54,905 nucleotides of DNA from an uncultured Bacilli bacterium (GTDB taxonomy: Bacteria; Bacillota_I; Bacilli_A; RF39; UBA660), in NCBI GenBank assembly GCA_947629445.1, contig CANRDU010000009.1:1-54905 (forward strand), in the 5' to 3' direction. The notes under the pieces are model-generated. The model had not been told where the DNA came from, made no database searches, and saw only the letters and a list, made by a program, of their open reading frames with translations. A program made the translations under genes and the position numbers. Below are positions 17,806 through 27,008 of this stretch, piece after piece (positions within the stretch are counted from its first letter, which is position 1; every line of letters begins with the position of its first letter).

Positions 17806-17991
17806 ATGAAATTAATCTTTAAGTTACTTCGAAAAATTATTATTAGTTCTTTTTTGCTATATGGATACAATTTGTTAGTACAACCTTTAAATTTAATGAT
17901 TCCTATCAATGTTATTACAGTTTCTGCAATTACTATTTTAGGAATACCAGGACTTTTAGCGATGGTTCTAATACTGGTTTATGTTTATTAG
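17806..17991 (+). CDS. BofA-like membrane protein (pro-sigma-K processing inhibitor family)
   Basis: This 61-residue, nearly all-hydrophobic protein ends in IPINVITVSAITILGIPGLL, which matches the conserved C-terminal part of BofA (IPIN...ILGIPG). Bacillus BofA has 87 residues and holds back SpoIVFB, the protease that activates sigma K during sporulation. The present form lacks much of the N-terminal part and keeps two possible membrane segments. Position after recR is the same as bofA in Bacillus, which supports orthology. GGAGGA precedes the ATG. A CATACATT (17782-17789) upstream resembles a sigma-E -10, but it lies so near the start that this is weak. Confidence 0.82.
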   Translation: MKLIFKLLRKIIISSFLLYGYNLLVQPLNLMIPINVITVSAITILGIPGLLAMVLILVYVY

Positions 17992-18006
17992 CAGTAGGAG
18001 GTAAGC

Positions 18007-18975
18007 ATGTTAGATGATTATCAAATCGATCAGCCTATTATCTATAGAACCTTATTAAATGCTGTTTTAAAAGATACGCTAACTCATGCTTATCTAATTG
18101 AATTAAATGGTTATTCAAAAGGTTTAGACTTTGCTTTAGCATGTGCTAAATTTTTTCTGTGTCCGAAACACTATTCAAATGCTGATAAATGCGGCGATTG
18201 TACACAATGTATGACGATTGATGATGGAAACTTTTTGGAAATTAAAATTATTCATCCAGATGGTCAATGGATAAAAAAAGAACAGTTAGAAGAATTACAG
18301 CAATCTTTTAATCGAAAAGCAATTGTTGGAAATCAAAAAATTTATATTATAGATGGTGTAGATAAATTAAATACCTATGCCGCTAATTCTATTTTAAAGT
18401 TTTTAGAAGAGCCAGTTCCAGGGATAACGGCGATTCTTTTAGTAGATAATGCTTATCAAGTTATGAATACCATTGTTTCACGTTGTCAGGTATTATCTTT
18501 GAAAAAAAATTCAAAATTAGTGATAAAAAATCAATCTACAAAAAATAAATTAGGTTTTTATTCTTTTCACAATCAAGACGAATTAAATAAATTCCTAGAA
18601 TCACCCGATACAGACGAGAAAATTGAAGAAATGATTGATTATATTACTTTCTTTGAAAAGAGCGGTTATCAGGCCATTATTTATAAAAATAAGGCATTTT
18701 TAGAAAAATTTAATGATAAAAATTCTTTGTTTCTTGTTTTTAATTGGTTTATATTGTATTATAAGGATGTTCTAAATCAATTACTTGGAAAACCTTTAGA
18801 ATTTTTTAATGATTATGAAGATAGTATTCAAAAAGTATCTAGTGGTAATACGATTCTTACGATTTCTAGAAAATTAGAAATTATTGTTGAACTTAGTGGA
18901 AAGATAAAATTTAATGTAAATACAACGATGTTGATGGACAAGTTAGTAATTGATTTAATGGAGGTGAAAAAATGA
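18007..18975 (+). CDS. holB: DNA polymerase III subunit delta'
   Basis: Delta' is the non-hydrolysing wrench subunit of the clamp loader. The 322-residue product has the clamp-loader fold with a degenerate P-loop (HAYLIELNGYSKG), a zinc module (C-x8-C-x2-C-x2-C region, CPKH...CGDCTQC), the sensor region YIIDGVDKLN near residue 115, and the SRC motif near 160. AGGAGG precedes the ATG. It overlaps ricT by four bases (ATGA), as holB and ricT are neighbours in Bacillus. The tmk and yaaR genes that precede it there are absent here. Confidence 0.95.
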   Translation: MLDDYQIDQPIIYRTLLNAVLKDTLTHAYLIELNGYSKGLDFALACAKFFLCPKHYSNADKCGDCTQCMTIDDGNFLEIKIIHPDGQWIKKEQLEELQQSFNRKAIVGNQKIYIIDGVDKLNTYAANSILKFLEEPVPGITAILLVDNAYQVMNTIVSRCQVLSLKKNSKLVIKNQSTKNKLGFYSFHNQDELNKFLESPDTDEKIEEMIDYITFFEKSGYQAIIYKNKAFLEKFNDKNSLFLVFNWFILYYKDVLNQLLGKPLEFFNDYEDSIQKVSSGNTILTISRKLEIIVELSGKIKFNVNTTMLMDKLVIDLMEVKK

Positions 18976-19766
18976 TTAAAGTAATAGGTGTAAAATTTAA
19001 AGAGAATGGAAAAGTATATCATTTTTCACCTAATAATCAAGAATTTCAAATAGATGATAAAGTGGTAGTAGAAACAGAAAGAGGTCTGCAACTTGGTATT
19101 ATTGCTACCGAAATTTATGAAATAGAGGATTCTTCTTTAAAATCTGCTTTGAGTAAAGTTTTACGTTTAGCGACCGAAGAAGATTTAAAAAATGATGCTA
19201 AAAATAAAGAAACAGCGAAAAAGGCTTTAAAAAAATGTAGAGATTTAATTGAAAAATATAAACTAAATATGTATATTATCGATGCTAGTTTCACGTTAGA
19301 CCGTTCACAGTTATTCTTTCGGTTTATGGCAGATGAAAGAGTCGATTTCCGTTCTTTAGCAAAGACTTTGGCTACTACTTATAAGACACGTATTGAATTA
19401 AGACAAATAGGGGTTCGTGACAAAGCTAAAGAAATTGGTGGATATGGATCTTGTGGAAGACCACTTTGTTGTGCCAAATATTTATCTGATTTTGATTCTG
19501 TATCTATTAATATGGCGAAAAATCAAAATATAGCTCTTAATCCTACTAAAATTAATGGAGTATGTGGAAGACTTCTATGCTGTTTAAAATATGAGGACGC
19601 TTGTTACCAGGAGTGTCGAAAGGGACTTCCTAAAGTAGGCAAAAAAGTAACGACAGAACAAGGAGAAGGAAAAGTAGTTAGTATCGATATTTTAAAAGGT
19701 ACTTACCGTGTGAATATTCCCGATGTGGGGATTGTAGAATTTGAGAAGGAAGCCGATGAAAGTTAA
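18972..19766 (+). CDS. ricT: RicT (YaaT), PSP1-domain regulatory factor
   Basis: RicT belongs to the RicAFT complex that supports mRNA maturation with RNase Y and, in Bacillus, biofilm, competence and sporulation control. The 264-residue PSP1 protein has the conserved cysteines GGYGSCGRPLCCAKYL near residue 158 and GVCGRLLCCLKYEDACYQEC near 198, some of which hold iron-sulfur clusters in the Bacillus complex. It starts inside the holB stop and its end overlaps the yabB start by 11 bases. RicA and RicF are not in this window. Confidence 0.95.
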   Translation: MIKVIGVKFKENGKVYHFSPNNQEFQIDDKVVVETERGLQLGIIATEIYEIEDSSLKSALSKVLRLATEEDLKNDAKNKETAKKALKKCRDLIEKYKLNMYIIDASFTLDRSQLFFRFMADERVDFRSLAKTLATTYKTRIELRQIGVRDKAKEIGGYGSCGRPLCCAKYLSDFDSVSINMAKNQNIALNPTKINGVCGRLLCCLKYEDACYQECRKGLPKVGKKVTTEQGEGKVVSIDILKGTYRVNIPDVGIVEFEKEADES

Positions 19767-20481
19767 AAATTACTTGTTAGGATATAAAAATCTATTTATA
19801 TTTCAAGACACGAGTATGTTCAATTTTTCTTTAGATTCTGTACTACTTCCCAATTTTATAACCATCCCCAAAGGGTGTAAAAAAATCTTAGATATTGGCT
19901 GTGGTAATGCTCCCATTCCGCTTATTTTATCGACAAAGACATCTTGTAATATTATTGGGGTAGAAATTCAAAAAGAAGTAGCTGATTTAGCCAAAGAATC
20001 TGTTTCTTATAATCATTTAGAAAATCGTATTGAGATTATTGAAGGGGACATTAATGAAGTTATGCACACATTTCTAGATAACTCATTCAATGTTATTACT
20101 TGTAATCCCCCATATTTTAAATATAAAGAATCTTCTAATGTGAATAAAAGCGATTATAAAACGATTGCTCGTCATGAGGTAACATTAACATTAGAACAAA
20201 TTATATCTATTAGTAGTAGACTTCTTACCCATAATGGAGTATTAGGACTTGTCCATAGACCAGAGAGATTAATTGATGTGATAGAAATGATGAGAAAATA
20301 TCACATAGAACCAAAAAAAATAGAATTAGTTTATCCTCATGAGGATGAAGAAGCTAATATCTTACTAATTGAAGGTAGAAAAATGGGACATCCTGGTTTA
20401 AAGATATTGCCACCAATGATTAGTCATACCGAAGAAGGAGAATATACAGAAGTTATTAAAAAATATTTTGAAAATAATTGA
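19756..20481 (+). CDS. YabB/TrmN6-like tRNA (adenine-N6)-methyltransferase
   Basis: This 241-residue Rossmann methyltransferase has the SAM motif LDIGCGNAPIPLIL near residue 43 and the N6-adenine motif NPPYFK near 116. It matches the TrmN6/YabB family that methylates A37 of tRNA-Val. I start at the ATG at 19756 inside the ricT end because the protein then begins near the family's usual N-terminus. The order holB-ricT-yabB-rsmI resembles Bacillus, with yabA and yazA missing. Confidence 0.9.
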   Translation: MKVKNYLLGYKNLFIFQDTSMFNFSLDSVLLPNFITIPKGCKKILDIGCGNAPIPLILSTKTSCNIIGVEIQKEVADLAKESVSYNHLENRIEIIEGDINEVMHTFLDNSFNVITCNPPYFKYKESSNVNKSDYKTIARHEVTLTLEQIISISSRLLTHNGVLGLVHRPERLIDVIEMMRKYHIEPKKIELVYPHEDEEANILLIEGRKMGHPGLKILPPMISHTEEGEYTEVIKKYFENN

Positions 20482-20490
20482 GGTGATGAT

Positions 20491-21339
20491 ATGTCACAAA
20501 AAAGTTATGATGGAACACCAACCCTTTATTTAATACCGACTCCAATAGGAAATATGGATGATATTACTTATCGAACAGTCAAAGTGTTAAAAGAGGTAGA
20601 TGTTTTATTTTGTGAGGATACAAGGGAAACTGGTATTCTTTTAAGTTATTTAGGAATTAAGAAAAAAATGATTGCGAATCATGAACATAATGAGATTAAC
20701 AATCATAATAAAATTTTAGAATATTTAAACGAAGGAAAGACAGTTGGTCTTGTAAGTGATCGGGGAACTCCTGTAATCAGTGACCCTGGATATGAACTTG
20801 CGAGATTTGTTATAGAATCGGGGTATAATGTAGTTGCTCTACCAGGAGCTACTGCGCTTATTCCCGCTCTTATTACTTCTGGTATTGCGCCTATGCCATT
20901 TTTATTTTATGGATTTTTAAATAGTAAAATTTCGAAAAAAGAAAAAGAATTAGAAACGTTAAAAAATGAAACCGCAACGATGATTTTTTATGAAGCTCCT
21001 CACCGTATTGAGGAGACATTAAAGTGCATGAAATCTATTTTGGGAAATAACCGAAAAATTAGTATTTCCCGGGAAATAACAAAAAAGTACGAGGAAATTT
21101 ATAGGGGAACTATCGGAGATATTATCCAGGAAATAACGAATTTAAAAGGGGAAATAGTAATTGTTGTAGAGGGAAATACTTCTACTTCTGAATTTTCTCA
21201 TTTACCGCTTTTAGAACACATTCAACTTTATATAAATGATGGTATGAATAAAATGGATGCTATTAAGCAAGTCGCTAAAGAACGGGGTTTAAAGAAGAGT
21301 GAAGTCTATAATGAATATTTAAAACAGGAGGAAGATTAA
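20491..21339 (+). CDS. rsmI: 16S rRNA 2'-O-ribose C1402 methyltransferase RsmI
   Basis: RsmI methylates the ribose of C1402 in the decoding centre. The 282-residue product has the tetrapyrrole-methylase-like fold with TLYLIPTPIGNMDDITYR near residue 10, CEDTRETG near 42, LVSDRGTPVISDPG near 85 and FYEAPHRI near 165. A GAGGTGAT site precedes the ATG. pth starts one base after its stop codon. Confidence 0.96.
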   Translation: MSQKSYDGTPTLYLIPTPIGNMDDITYRTVKVLKEVDVLFCEDTRETGILLSYLGIKKKMIANHEHNEINNHNKILEYLNEGKTVGLVSDRGTPVISDPGYELARFVIESGYNVVALPGATALIPALITSGIAPMPFLFYGFLNSKISKKEKELETLKNETATMIFYEAPHRIEETLKCMKSILGNNRKISISREITKKYEEIYRGTIGDIIQEITNLKGEIVIVVEGNTSTSEFSHLPLLEHIQLYINDGMNKMDAIKQVAKERGLKKSEVYNEYLKQEED

Positions 21340-21340
21340 T

Positions 21341-21901
21341 ATGAAATTAATCGTAGGTTTGGGAAATCCTGGTAAGGAATATGAAAATACAAGACATAAT
21401 GTTGGATTTATGGCTATTGATCGAATTGCGACATTCTTAGGAGTGAAACTTTCCAAAGAGAAATTCCAAGGATTATATATTGATACTATTTATGAAGGAG
21501 AAAAATATATCCTTTTAAAGCCTCAAAAATACATGAATTTATCAGGAGAAGTTATTAAAGATTTTGTTCAATTCTTTAAAATTAATATTTCGGATATCCT
21601 CATTATTTATGATGATTTAGATACTTCTGTAGGTAGTATGAGAATTCGCTATCAAGGAAGTAGTGGAGGACATAATGGAATTAAAAATGTTGAACAACAT
21701 CTAGGTACTAAAGAATATAAACGAATCAAATTTGGTATTTCTAATAATAAAAAAATGGATACGAAAGATTATGTTCTTGGTCAGTTTTCTAAAGAAGAAA
21801 AAGAATTGCTTAATAAAGCGCTAGATAATATTGTTCCTATTTTCCAAGATTTATCTAAAATGACATTTGAAAACATAATGAATAAGTATAATGGTAAATG
21901 A
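21341..21901 (+). CDS. pth: Peptidyl-tRNA hydrolase
   Basis: Pth recycles tRNA from prematurely released peptidyl-tRNA. The 186-residue protein has the GLGNPGKEYENTRHNVGF motif with catalytic His 20, PQKYMNLSG near residue 66 and the general-base region YDDLD near 92. AGGAGG precedes the ATG. A gap of 34 bases leads to mfd; the Bacillus order pth-fin-mfd is kept without fin. Confidence 0.97.
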   Translation: MKLIVGLGNPGKEYENTRHNVGFMAIDRIATFLGVKLSKEKFQGLYIDTIYEGEKYILLKPQKYMNLSGEVIKDFVQFFKINISDILIIYDDLDTSVGSMRIRYQGSSGGHNGIKNVEQHLGTKEYKRIKFGISNNKKMDTKDYVLGQFSKEEKELLNKALDNIVPIFQDLSKMTFENIMNKYNGK

Positions 21902-21935
21902 TAATTTATCATTTTTTCCGTTTAGAAAGGAATCT

Positions 21936-24900
21936 ATGAAGAATATATTTTCCGTATTTAAAAATGGCAATTTTAAGAAAGAAGAAGCCATTTCTGGTTT
22001 AACCCCAGAATTAAAAGTGCAATATGTTGTGAATTTACTAGAGGAAGAAAATACTTCTATTCTTTTTGTGTGCTCTTCTCTTTATGAAGCTAACCAGTAT
22101 TTTCAAAAATTTTTAAATTATACTCAAGATGTTTATTTCTTTCCGATGGATGACTTTCTAACGAGTGAAGCTTTAGCTATCTCACCAGAATTAAAAATTA
22201 CAAGATTAGAAACATTAAAGAAAATAACCGAAGAAAGGGGAATTATTGTAACGAATTTAATGGGATATTTACGATATCTTCCTCCTAAAGACGTCTATCT
22301 AGATAGTTATTTATCTTTAAAAATAAATGAAGATTTTGCTATCGAAACATTAGTAGATAAATTATATTCTATTGGATACAGTAGGGAAACAATTGTCAAT
22401 AAAACAGGAGAAATAGCCGTAAGAGGATATGTTGTAGATATTTTTCCTATCGGCAAAGAAAACCCTATTCGTATTGAATATTGGGGAGATACGATTGAAA
22501 GTATCCGTACTTTTAACGTAGAAACCCAATTGACAATAGAAACATTAAAGGAAATTTCTATATCTCCAAATACAGAATTTTTAATAGGAAAAGCAATAGA
22601 ACAGGAAGAAAAACAAAAGTATCTTCCGAAATATATTCAACCGGTTCATCTTTTTGATTACCTAGAAAATCCTCTTACAGTATTTAATGATTATCAAACG
22701 ATAGAATCTAATGTGGCCATTTTATTTGAGGAAATAGAAGAGTATCGGAAAAATAATGAGGAAGATATGGATTATATGTTTCCTTTTACCATTCCGAAAT
22801 ATGTTTTATATTTCTTAAATTTTGATAATGAAGTACCAACGGTTAAACAAGTAAAAAAATATGAATCTTATGCACTTGAAAATTTCCAAGGACCACCAAG
22901 TGATATTAATAAACGATTAAATCAATATATCAAAAATAAATATACGGTTATTATTTATTTAAGTAGTCGTTATTTGGCGAATCGCTTAATCGATCACTTG
23001 GAAAATCCTTTTATGATATTAACGAATATAAATGAACTCATTGATAATAAAATTAATGTAATGATTGGTCAAATATCAGAAGGATATATCTATGGAAAAT
23101 ATGTTGTCATTAGTGAGAAAGAAATTTTTAATAAAAAAGAATCAAGTAATGTTTATAAAACAAATTTTAAAATTGGTAGTAAGGTCCGAGACATTAATAA
23201 ACTAGAAATAGGAGATTATATTGTTCATAATGTTCATGGTATTGGAAGATATTGTGGTATTAAAACCTTAACGAAAAATGGACTTCAAAAAGATTATTTA
23301 ATGTTGGAATATAAGGGTGGAGATAAGCTTTATATTCCGGTTGAGAAATTAGAAATTATCAGTAAGTATTCTTCTTCAGATGGGATTGCTCCCAAACTTA
23401 ATAAATTAGGGGGAGTTGAGTGGCAAAAGACAAAACTACGGGTAAAGCAAAAATTAGAAAGTATAGCTTCCGATTTATTAGAACTCTATGCCCTAAGAGA
23501 AAGTACAGAAGGATTTGCTTTTCAGAAAGATGATGAAGATCAAATTGCCTTTGAAAAAGAATTTGTCTATGAAGAAACGCAAGATCAATTGCGTGTAATT
23601 GATGAAATAAAAAAGGATATGGAAAGTTCTCATCCTATGGATAGACTTCTTTGTGGGGATGTTGGATACGGAAAGACAGAAGTTGCCTTTAGAGCAATAT
23701 TTAAAGCGATTATGTCTGGAAAACAAGTTGCTTTTCTCTGTCCAACTACGATTCTTTCTAATCAGCACTATTATAATGCTCTAGAGCGATTTAAGAGCTA
23801 TCCTGCTAACATTCAACTATTAAATCGATTTGTTACTCCTAAAAAGCAAAAAGAGGTCTTAGAAGGCGTTAAAACGGGAACAGTGGATGTGTTAATTGGA
23901 ACACACCGCATTTTAAGTGATGATGTCGAATTTAAAAATCTAGGTCTTTTAGTTATTGATGAAGAGCAACGTTTTGGGGTAAAACATAAGGAGAAGATAA
24001 AACAGTATAAAAATAATATTGATGTATTAACTTTATCGGCAACCCCAATTCCACGAACTCTTCAAATGTCAATGACAGGAGTTAGAAGTCTATCTTTAAT
24101 TGAAACACCACCGACGAATCGTTATCCGATTCAGACCTACGTATTAGAAGAAAATAAACAAATTATGAAAGATGCTATCTATAAAGAATTAGCGCGCAAT
24201 GGTCAAATTTTTATTCTTTATAACTACATTGAAGATATGGAAGAAAAAGCAAGAGAAATCCAAACTCTTGTTCCTGAAGCTAGAATCATATGTGCTCATG
24301 GTAAAATGGATAAACAAGAATTAGAAGATGTTATGATTCATTTTATGGATAAAGAATATGATATTCTTCTTTGTACAACTATTATTGAAACAGGAATTGA
24401 TATTCCAAGTGTGAATACTTTAATTATTATTGATGCTGACAGGTTTGGGCTATCACAGTTGTATCAAATTCGTGGTCGAGTAGGAAGAAGTAATAAAATT
24501 GCTTATTGTTATTTAATGTATAACAAAGGAAAGATTCTTTCTGATGTTGCCAAAAAACGTTTAAATGTCATTAAAGAATTTACAGAATTAGGAAGTGGCT
24601 TTAGTATTGCTATGCGTGATCTAGCGATTCGTGGCGCAGGAGATATCTTAGGTCAAGAACAAGCCGGTTTTGTTGATAGTGTTGGGGTAGAACTATTTAT
24701 TCGTATGTTGAATGATGAGGTAAAACGCTTAAAAGGGGAAAAAGTCGAAGAAGAAACAACCGAAACGCAACCATTATTAGAAGTCGCAACTACGATTGCG
24801 GATGATTATGTTAGTGAAGAGGAATTAAAAATAGAAATTCATAAAATGATTAATGAAATTCATACAGAGGAAGATTTTGAAAGAGTAAAAAAAGAATTAG

Positions 24901-25226
24901 AAGACCGTTTTGGAACACTCAGTGAAGATATTTTAATTTATATGAGAGAAGAATTGTTTGAAACAGAAGCAAGAACATTATCTATTACGAAAATTATTCA
25001 AACGAAAAACTTCATTGAAATTCATATTCCAAGAGATTTAACCAATCATATCAATGGTGATCAATTATTCTTAAGAGTATGCTCCCTTTCTAGAAAATTT
25101 CGCTTTGGTATGAAAAATAAAGAATTAACGATTACTTTAGATACGGTTAATCTCGATAAGCATTATATTTATTACTTGTTGGATTTACTTAAAATTATTA
25201 AAGAATCTAGAAAAATAACCAACTAA
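21936..25226 (+). CDS. mfd: Transcription-repair coupling factor Mfd
   Basis: Mfd removes stalled RNA polymerase and recruits UvrA. The 1,096-residue product has the UvrB-like N-terminal modules, the RNAP-interacting CarD-like domain (GDYIVHNVHGIGRYCGI near residue 430), RecG-like helicase motifs (GDVGYGKTEVAFRA near 575, DEEQRFGV near 675, RGRVGRS near 845) and the TRCF domain. I choose the ATG at 21936, preceded by AAAGGA. An in-frame ATG at 21891 lies inside pth and has no ribosome site. It is about 80 residues shorter than the Bacillus protein. A shared terminator follows. Confidence 0.97.
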   Translation: MKNIFSVFKNGNFKKEEAISGLTPELKVQYVVNLLEEENTSILFVCSSLYEANQYFQKFLNYTQDVYFFPMDDFLTSEALAISPELKITRLETLKKITEERGIIVTNLMGYLRYLPPKDVYLDSYLSLKINEDFAIETLVDKLYSIGYSRETIVNKTGEIAVRGYVVDIFPIGKENPIRIEYWGDTIESIRTFNVETQLTIETLKEISISPNTEFLIGKAIEQEEKQKYLPKYIQPVHLFDYLENPLTVFNDYQTIESNVAILFEEIEEYRKNNEEDMDYMFPFTIPKYVLYFLNFDNEVPTVKQVKKYESYALENFQGPPSDINKRLNQYIKNKYTVIIYLSSRYLANRLIDHLENPFMILTNINELIDNKINVMIGQISEGYIYGKYVVISEKEIFNKKESSNVYKTNFKIGSKVRDINKLEIGDYIVHNVHGIGRYCGIKTLTKNGLQKDYLMLEYKGGDKLYIPVEKLEIISKYSSSDGIAPKLNKLGGVEWQKTKLRVKQKLESIASDLLELYALRESTEGFAFQKDDEDQIAFEKEFVYEETQDQLRVIDEIKKDMESSHPMDRLLCGDVGYGKTEVAFRAIFKAIMSGKQVAFLCPTTILSNQHYYNALERFKSYPANIQLLNRFVTPKKQKEVLEGVKTGTVDVLIGTHRILSDDVEFKNLGLLVIDEEQRFGVKHKEKIKQYKNNIDVLTLSATPIPRTLQMSMTGVRSLSLIETPPTNRYPIQTYVLEENKQIMKDAIYKELARNGQIFILYNYIEDMEEKAREIQTLVPEARIICAHGKMDKQELEDVMIHFMDKEYDILLCTTIIETGIDIPSVNTLIIIDADRFGLSQLYQIRGRVGRSNKIAYCYLMYNKGKILSDVAKKRLNVIKEFTELGSGFSIAMRDLAIRGAGDILGQEQAGFVDSVGVELFIRMLNDEVKRLKGEKVEEETTETQPLLEVATTIADDYVSEEELKIEIHKMINEIHTEEDFERVKKELEDRFGTLSEDILIYMREELFETEARTLSITKIIQTKNFIEIHIPRDLTNHINGDQLFLRVCSLSRKFRFGMKNKELTITLDTVNLDKHYIYYLLDLLKIIKESRKITN

Positions 25227-25243
25227 AAATAGTTGGTTATTTT
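25212..25243. terminator. Shared terminator of convergent mfd and pyrophosphatase genes
   Basis: A perfect 14-bp stem (25212-25225 with 25230-25243) around AAAA spans the mfd stop and reaches the stop codon of the opposing gene. A-rich and T-rich arms let it act in both directions. Confidence 0.8.
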
Positions 25244-26864
25244 ATTGTTCTTCTAAGACTTCTACAATAGCAGGAATAATTTGCTTTTTTCTAGAGACAA
25301 TAGAAGGTATAAAGTAGCCTTGATAAATATTTTCAATATCAAATGCTTTTTCTAATAATTCTTTACTTTCCTCATTGTAATAAATGTAGGAACCTTCTTT
25401 GATGATATCCGTTGCAAATAATAATATCATATTGTACTCTAGATCTTCCTTTGTTTTTTGAATAGTATCTACAAATTGTGATTTCATCTCTTCTAATTCT
25501 TCTACATTTAAAGTTGTAATTTGACCAATTCCAATTTTATCCTTTTCTAAAGAGAAGTTTTTAAAATCCGTAAATAAAATATCTTCCGCTGATTTTCCTT
25601 TTAAAGTAGATCCATTTTTAAACATTTCATAAGCAAAAGATTCGATATCTAATCCAGCAATTTCTGATAAATTATAAGCAATCTCTTTATCTAATTCTGT
25701 TGTAGTTGGAGAGCGAAATAATAAAGTATCCGAAATAATGGCTGATAACATAATGCCAGCGATATCTTTAGGAATATCAATTTTATTTTCTTTAAATAAT
25801 AAATAAACGATACTACAAGTACATCCTACTGTCATATTTCTAAAATTAATGGGTTGTGAAGTACCAATGGTACCGATTTTATGATGGTCAACAATTTCGA
25901 CAATCTCTGCTTCCTCGAGCCCATCTACACTTTGATCTTTTTCATTATGGTCAACTAAGATAACTTTTTTTCTATGTTTATTAACGGTATCTTCAATCTG
26001 AACGACTCCTAAGCATTCTTTAATAGGATTTAAAACAGGAAAAACAGGATACCTTAACCGATTCGATAACTCAATAAAATTTTTGACATAATCTTTTTCT
26101 TGAACGGAAACAATATTATTTTTTACCATCAATGTTTCAGCATAGTTACACATGCCAATTACTTTTACAACATTAAAAGTTCTTAGTTTTGTTTTAATAA
26201 TATTAACATGATTTTTTATTGCTGTTTCTAGATGTTGCTCTTTAATATCTTTTTCTCCCGTCAAAATGAGCAATTTAATACCAGATTCAACCGCATACTC
26301 TATAATACTATGTCTATCCCCAACAATAAGTATGGAAGAAGCATCCAGTGGGATATCTTTAATAAAAGTAGTACTTTTATAAGAAGCAACTAATACATTT
26401 CCTTCTATTTCATCTTCAAATCTTAGAACTTCTTCTCCTTGTAAGGTATTAAGAATATTATCATAAGAAGTTTTGATAACATCATAATCCCAACTAATTA
26501 ATTCATCCGTAATATCTTTCATAGAAAGAAGACCTAATAATTTTTTTCTATGATTGACAATAGGAATAGAACTTAAATGATTTTTACGCATGTAACCAAC
26601 AGCATTATAAAGGGATTCATGTCTATCACAATATAAATTTTTTCCATAATCAATATCTTTAATTTGTAATTTTACATCGTTTAAATACATTGGTTCTTTT
26701 ATATGGAAATAATTTAACACAAATTTTGTTTCGTTGTTAATGGTACCTAAAATTCGAGGTATTGCGTTAGTTCCTAAAGCATTTTTTAAGTAAGCAAGTG
26801 CAATCGCACTACAAACACTATCGGTATCTGGCTTTTTATGACCAAAAATAAAGGTTGCTTTCAT
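25242..26864 (-). CDS. Manganese-dependent (family II) inorganic pyrophosphatase with CBS and DRTGG domains
   Basis: The enzyme hydrolyses pyrophosphate and so drives biosynthesis. The 540-residue protein has the DHH core split by a regulatory insert. HKKPDTDSVCSAIA (residues 9-22) holds the first metal ligands. Two CBS domains (about 65-120 and 245-300) flank a DRTGG domain. The DHH motif EIVDHHKIG lies near residue 330, and the DHHA2 domain follows. This layout is the nucleotide-regulated CBS-PPase of Clostridia and relatives, inhibited by AMP/ADP and activated by ATP or diadenosine polyphosphates. A TGT-TATAAT -10 (26891-26896 on the minus strand) with TTTGTT 17 bases away and a GGGGGA site precede the start. 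Confidence 0.94.
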   Translation of the reverse strand: MKATFIFGHKKPDTDSVCSAIALAYLKNALGTNAIPRILGTINNETKFVLNYFHIKEPMYLNDVKLQIKDIDYGKNLYCDRHESLYNAVGYMRKNHLSSIPIVNHRKKLLGLLSMKDITDELISWDYDVIKTSYDNILNTLQGEEVLRFEDEIEGNVLVASYKSTTFIKDIPLDASSILIVGDRHSIIEYAVESGIKLLILTGEKDIKEQHLETAIKNHVNIIKTKLRTFNVVKVIGMCNYAETLMVKNNIVSVQEKDYVKNFIELSNRLRYPVFPVLNPIKECLGVVQIEDTVNKHRKKVILVDHNEKDQSVDGLEEAEIVEIVDHHKIGTIGTSQPINFRNMTVGCTCSIVYLLFKENKIDIPKDIAGIMLSAIISDTLLFRSPTTTELDKEIAYNLSEIAGLDIESFAYEMFKNGSTLKGKSAEDILFTDFKNFSLEKDKIGIGQITTLNVEELEEMKSQFVDTIQKTKEDLEYNMILLFATDIIKEGSYIYYNEESKELLEKAFDIENIYQGYFIPSIVSRKKQIIPAIVEVLEEQ

Positions 26865-26959
26865 AATATCCCCCTTTCAAACATTACTAGATTATAACAT
26901 AGAATAAGAAAAAAACAAACTTTTCCATATATAAAGATGCCAAAACGATGGTTATTTAT

Positions 26960-26989
26960 TGTATAAAACAGTTGAAAATAAACAAACTA
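26960..26989 (+). promoter_or_regulatory. Candidate sigma-G-type promoter of the spoVT-like gene
   Basis: TGTATA (26960-26965) and CAAACTA (26983-26989) are 17 bases apart. They resemble the sigma-G pattern (TGnATA, 17-18, CATnnTA) with one -10 mismatch. In Bacillus, spoVT is a sigma-G gene. The match is suggestive only. Confidence 0.35.
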
Positions 26990-27008
26990 CTAATAGAAGG
27001 GAGTTTGT

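Noticed and set aside
21891..21935. Earlier ATG for mfd inside pth
   Set aside because: No ribosome site, and the ATG at 21936 has AAAGGA and fits the family start.
23493..23768. 91-codon antisense frame inside mfd
   Set aside because: It is opposite conserved helicase motifs of mfd, has no ribosome site and a low-complexity Phe/Ile-rich product.
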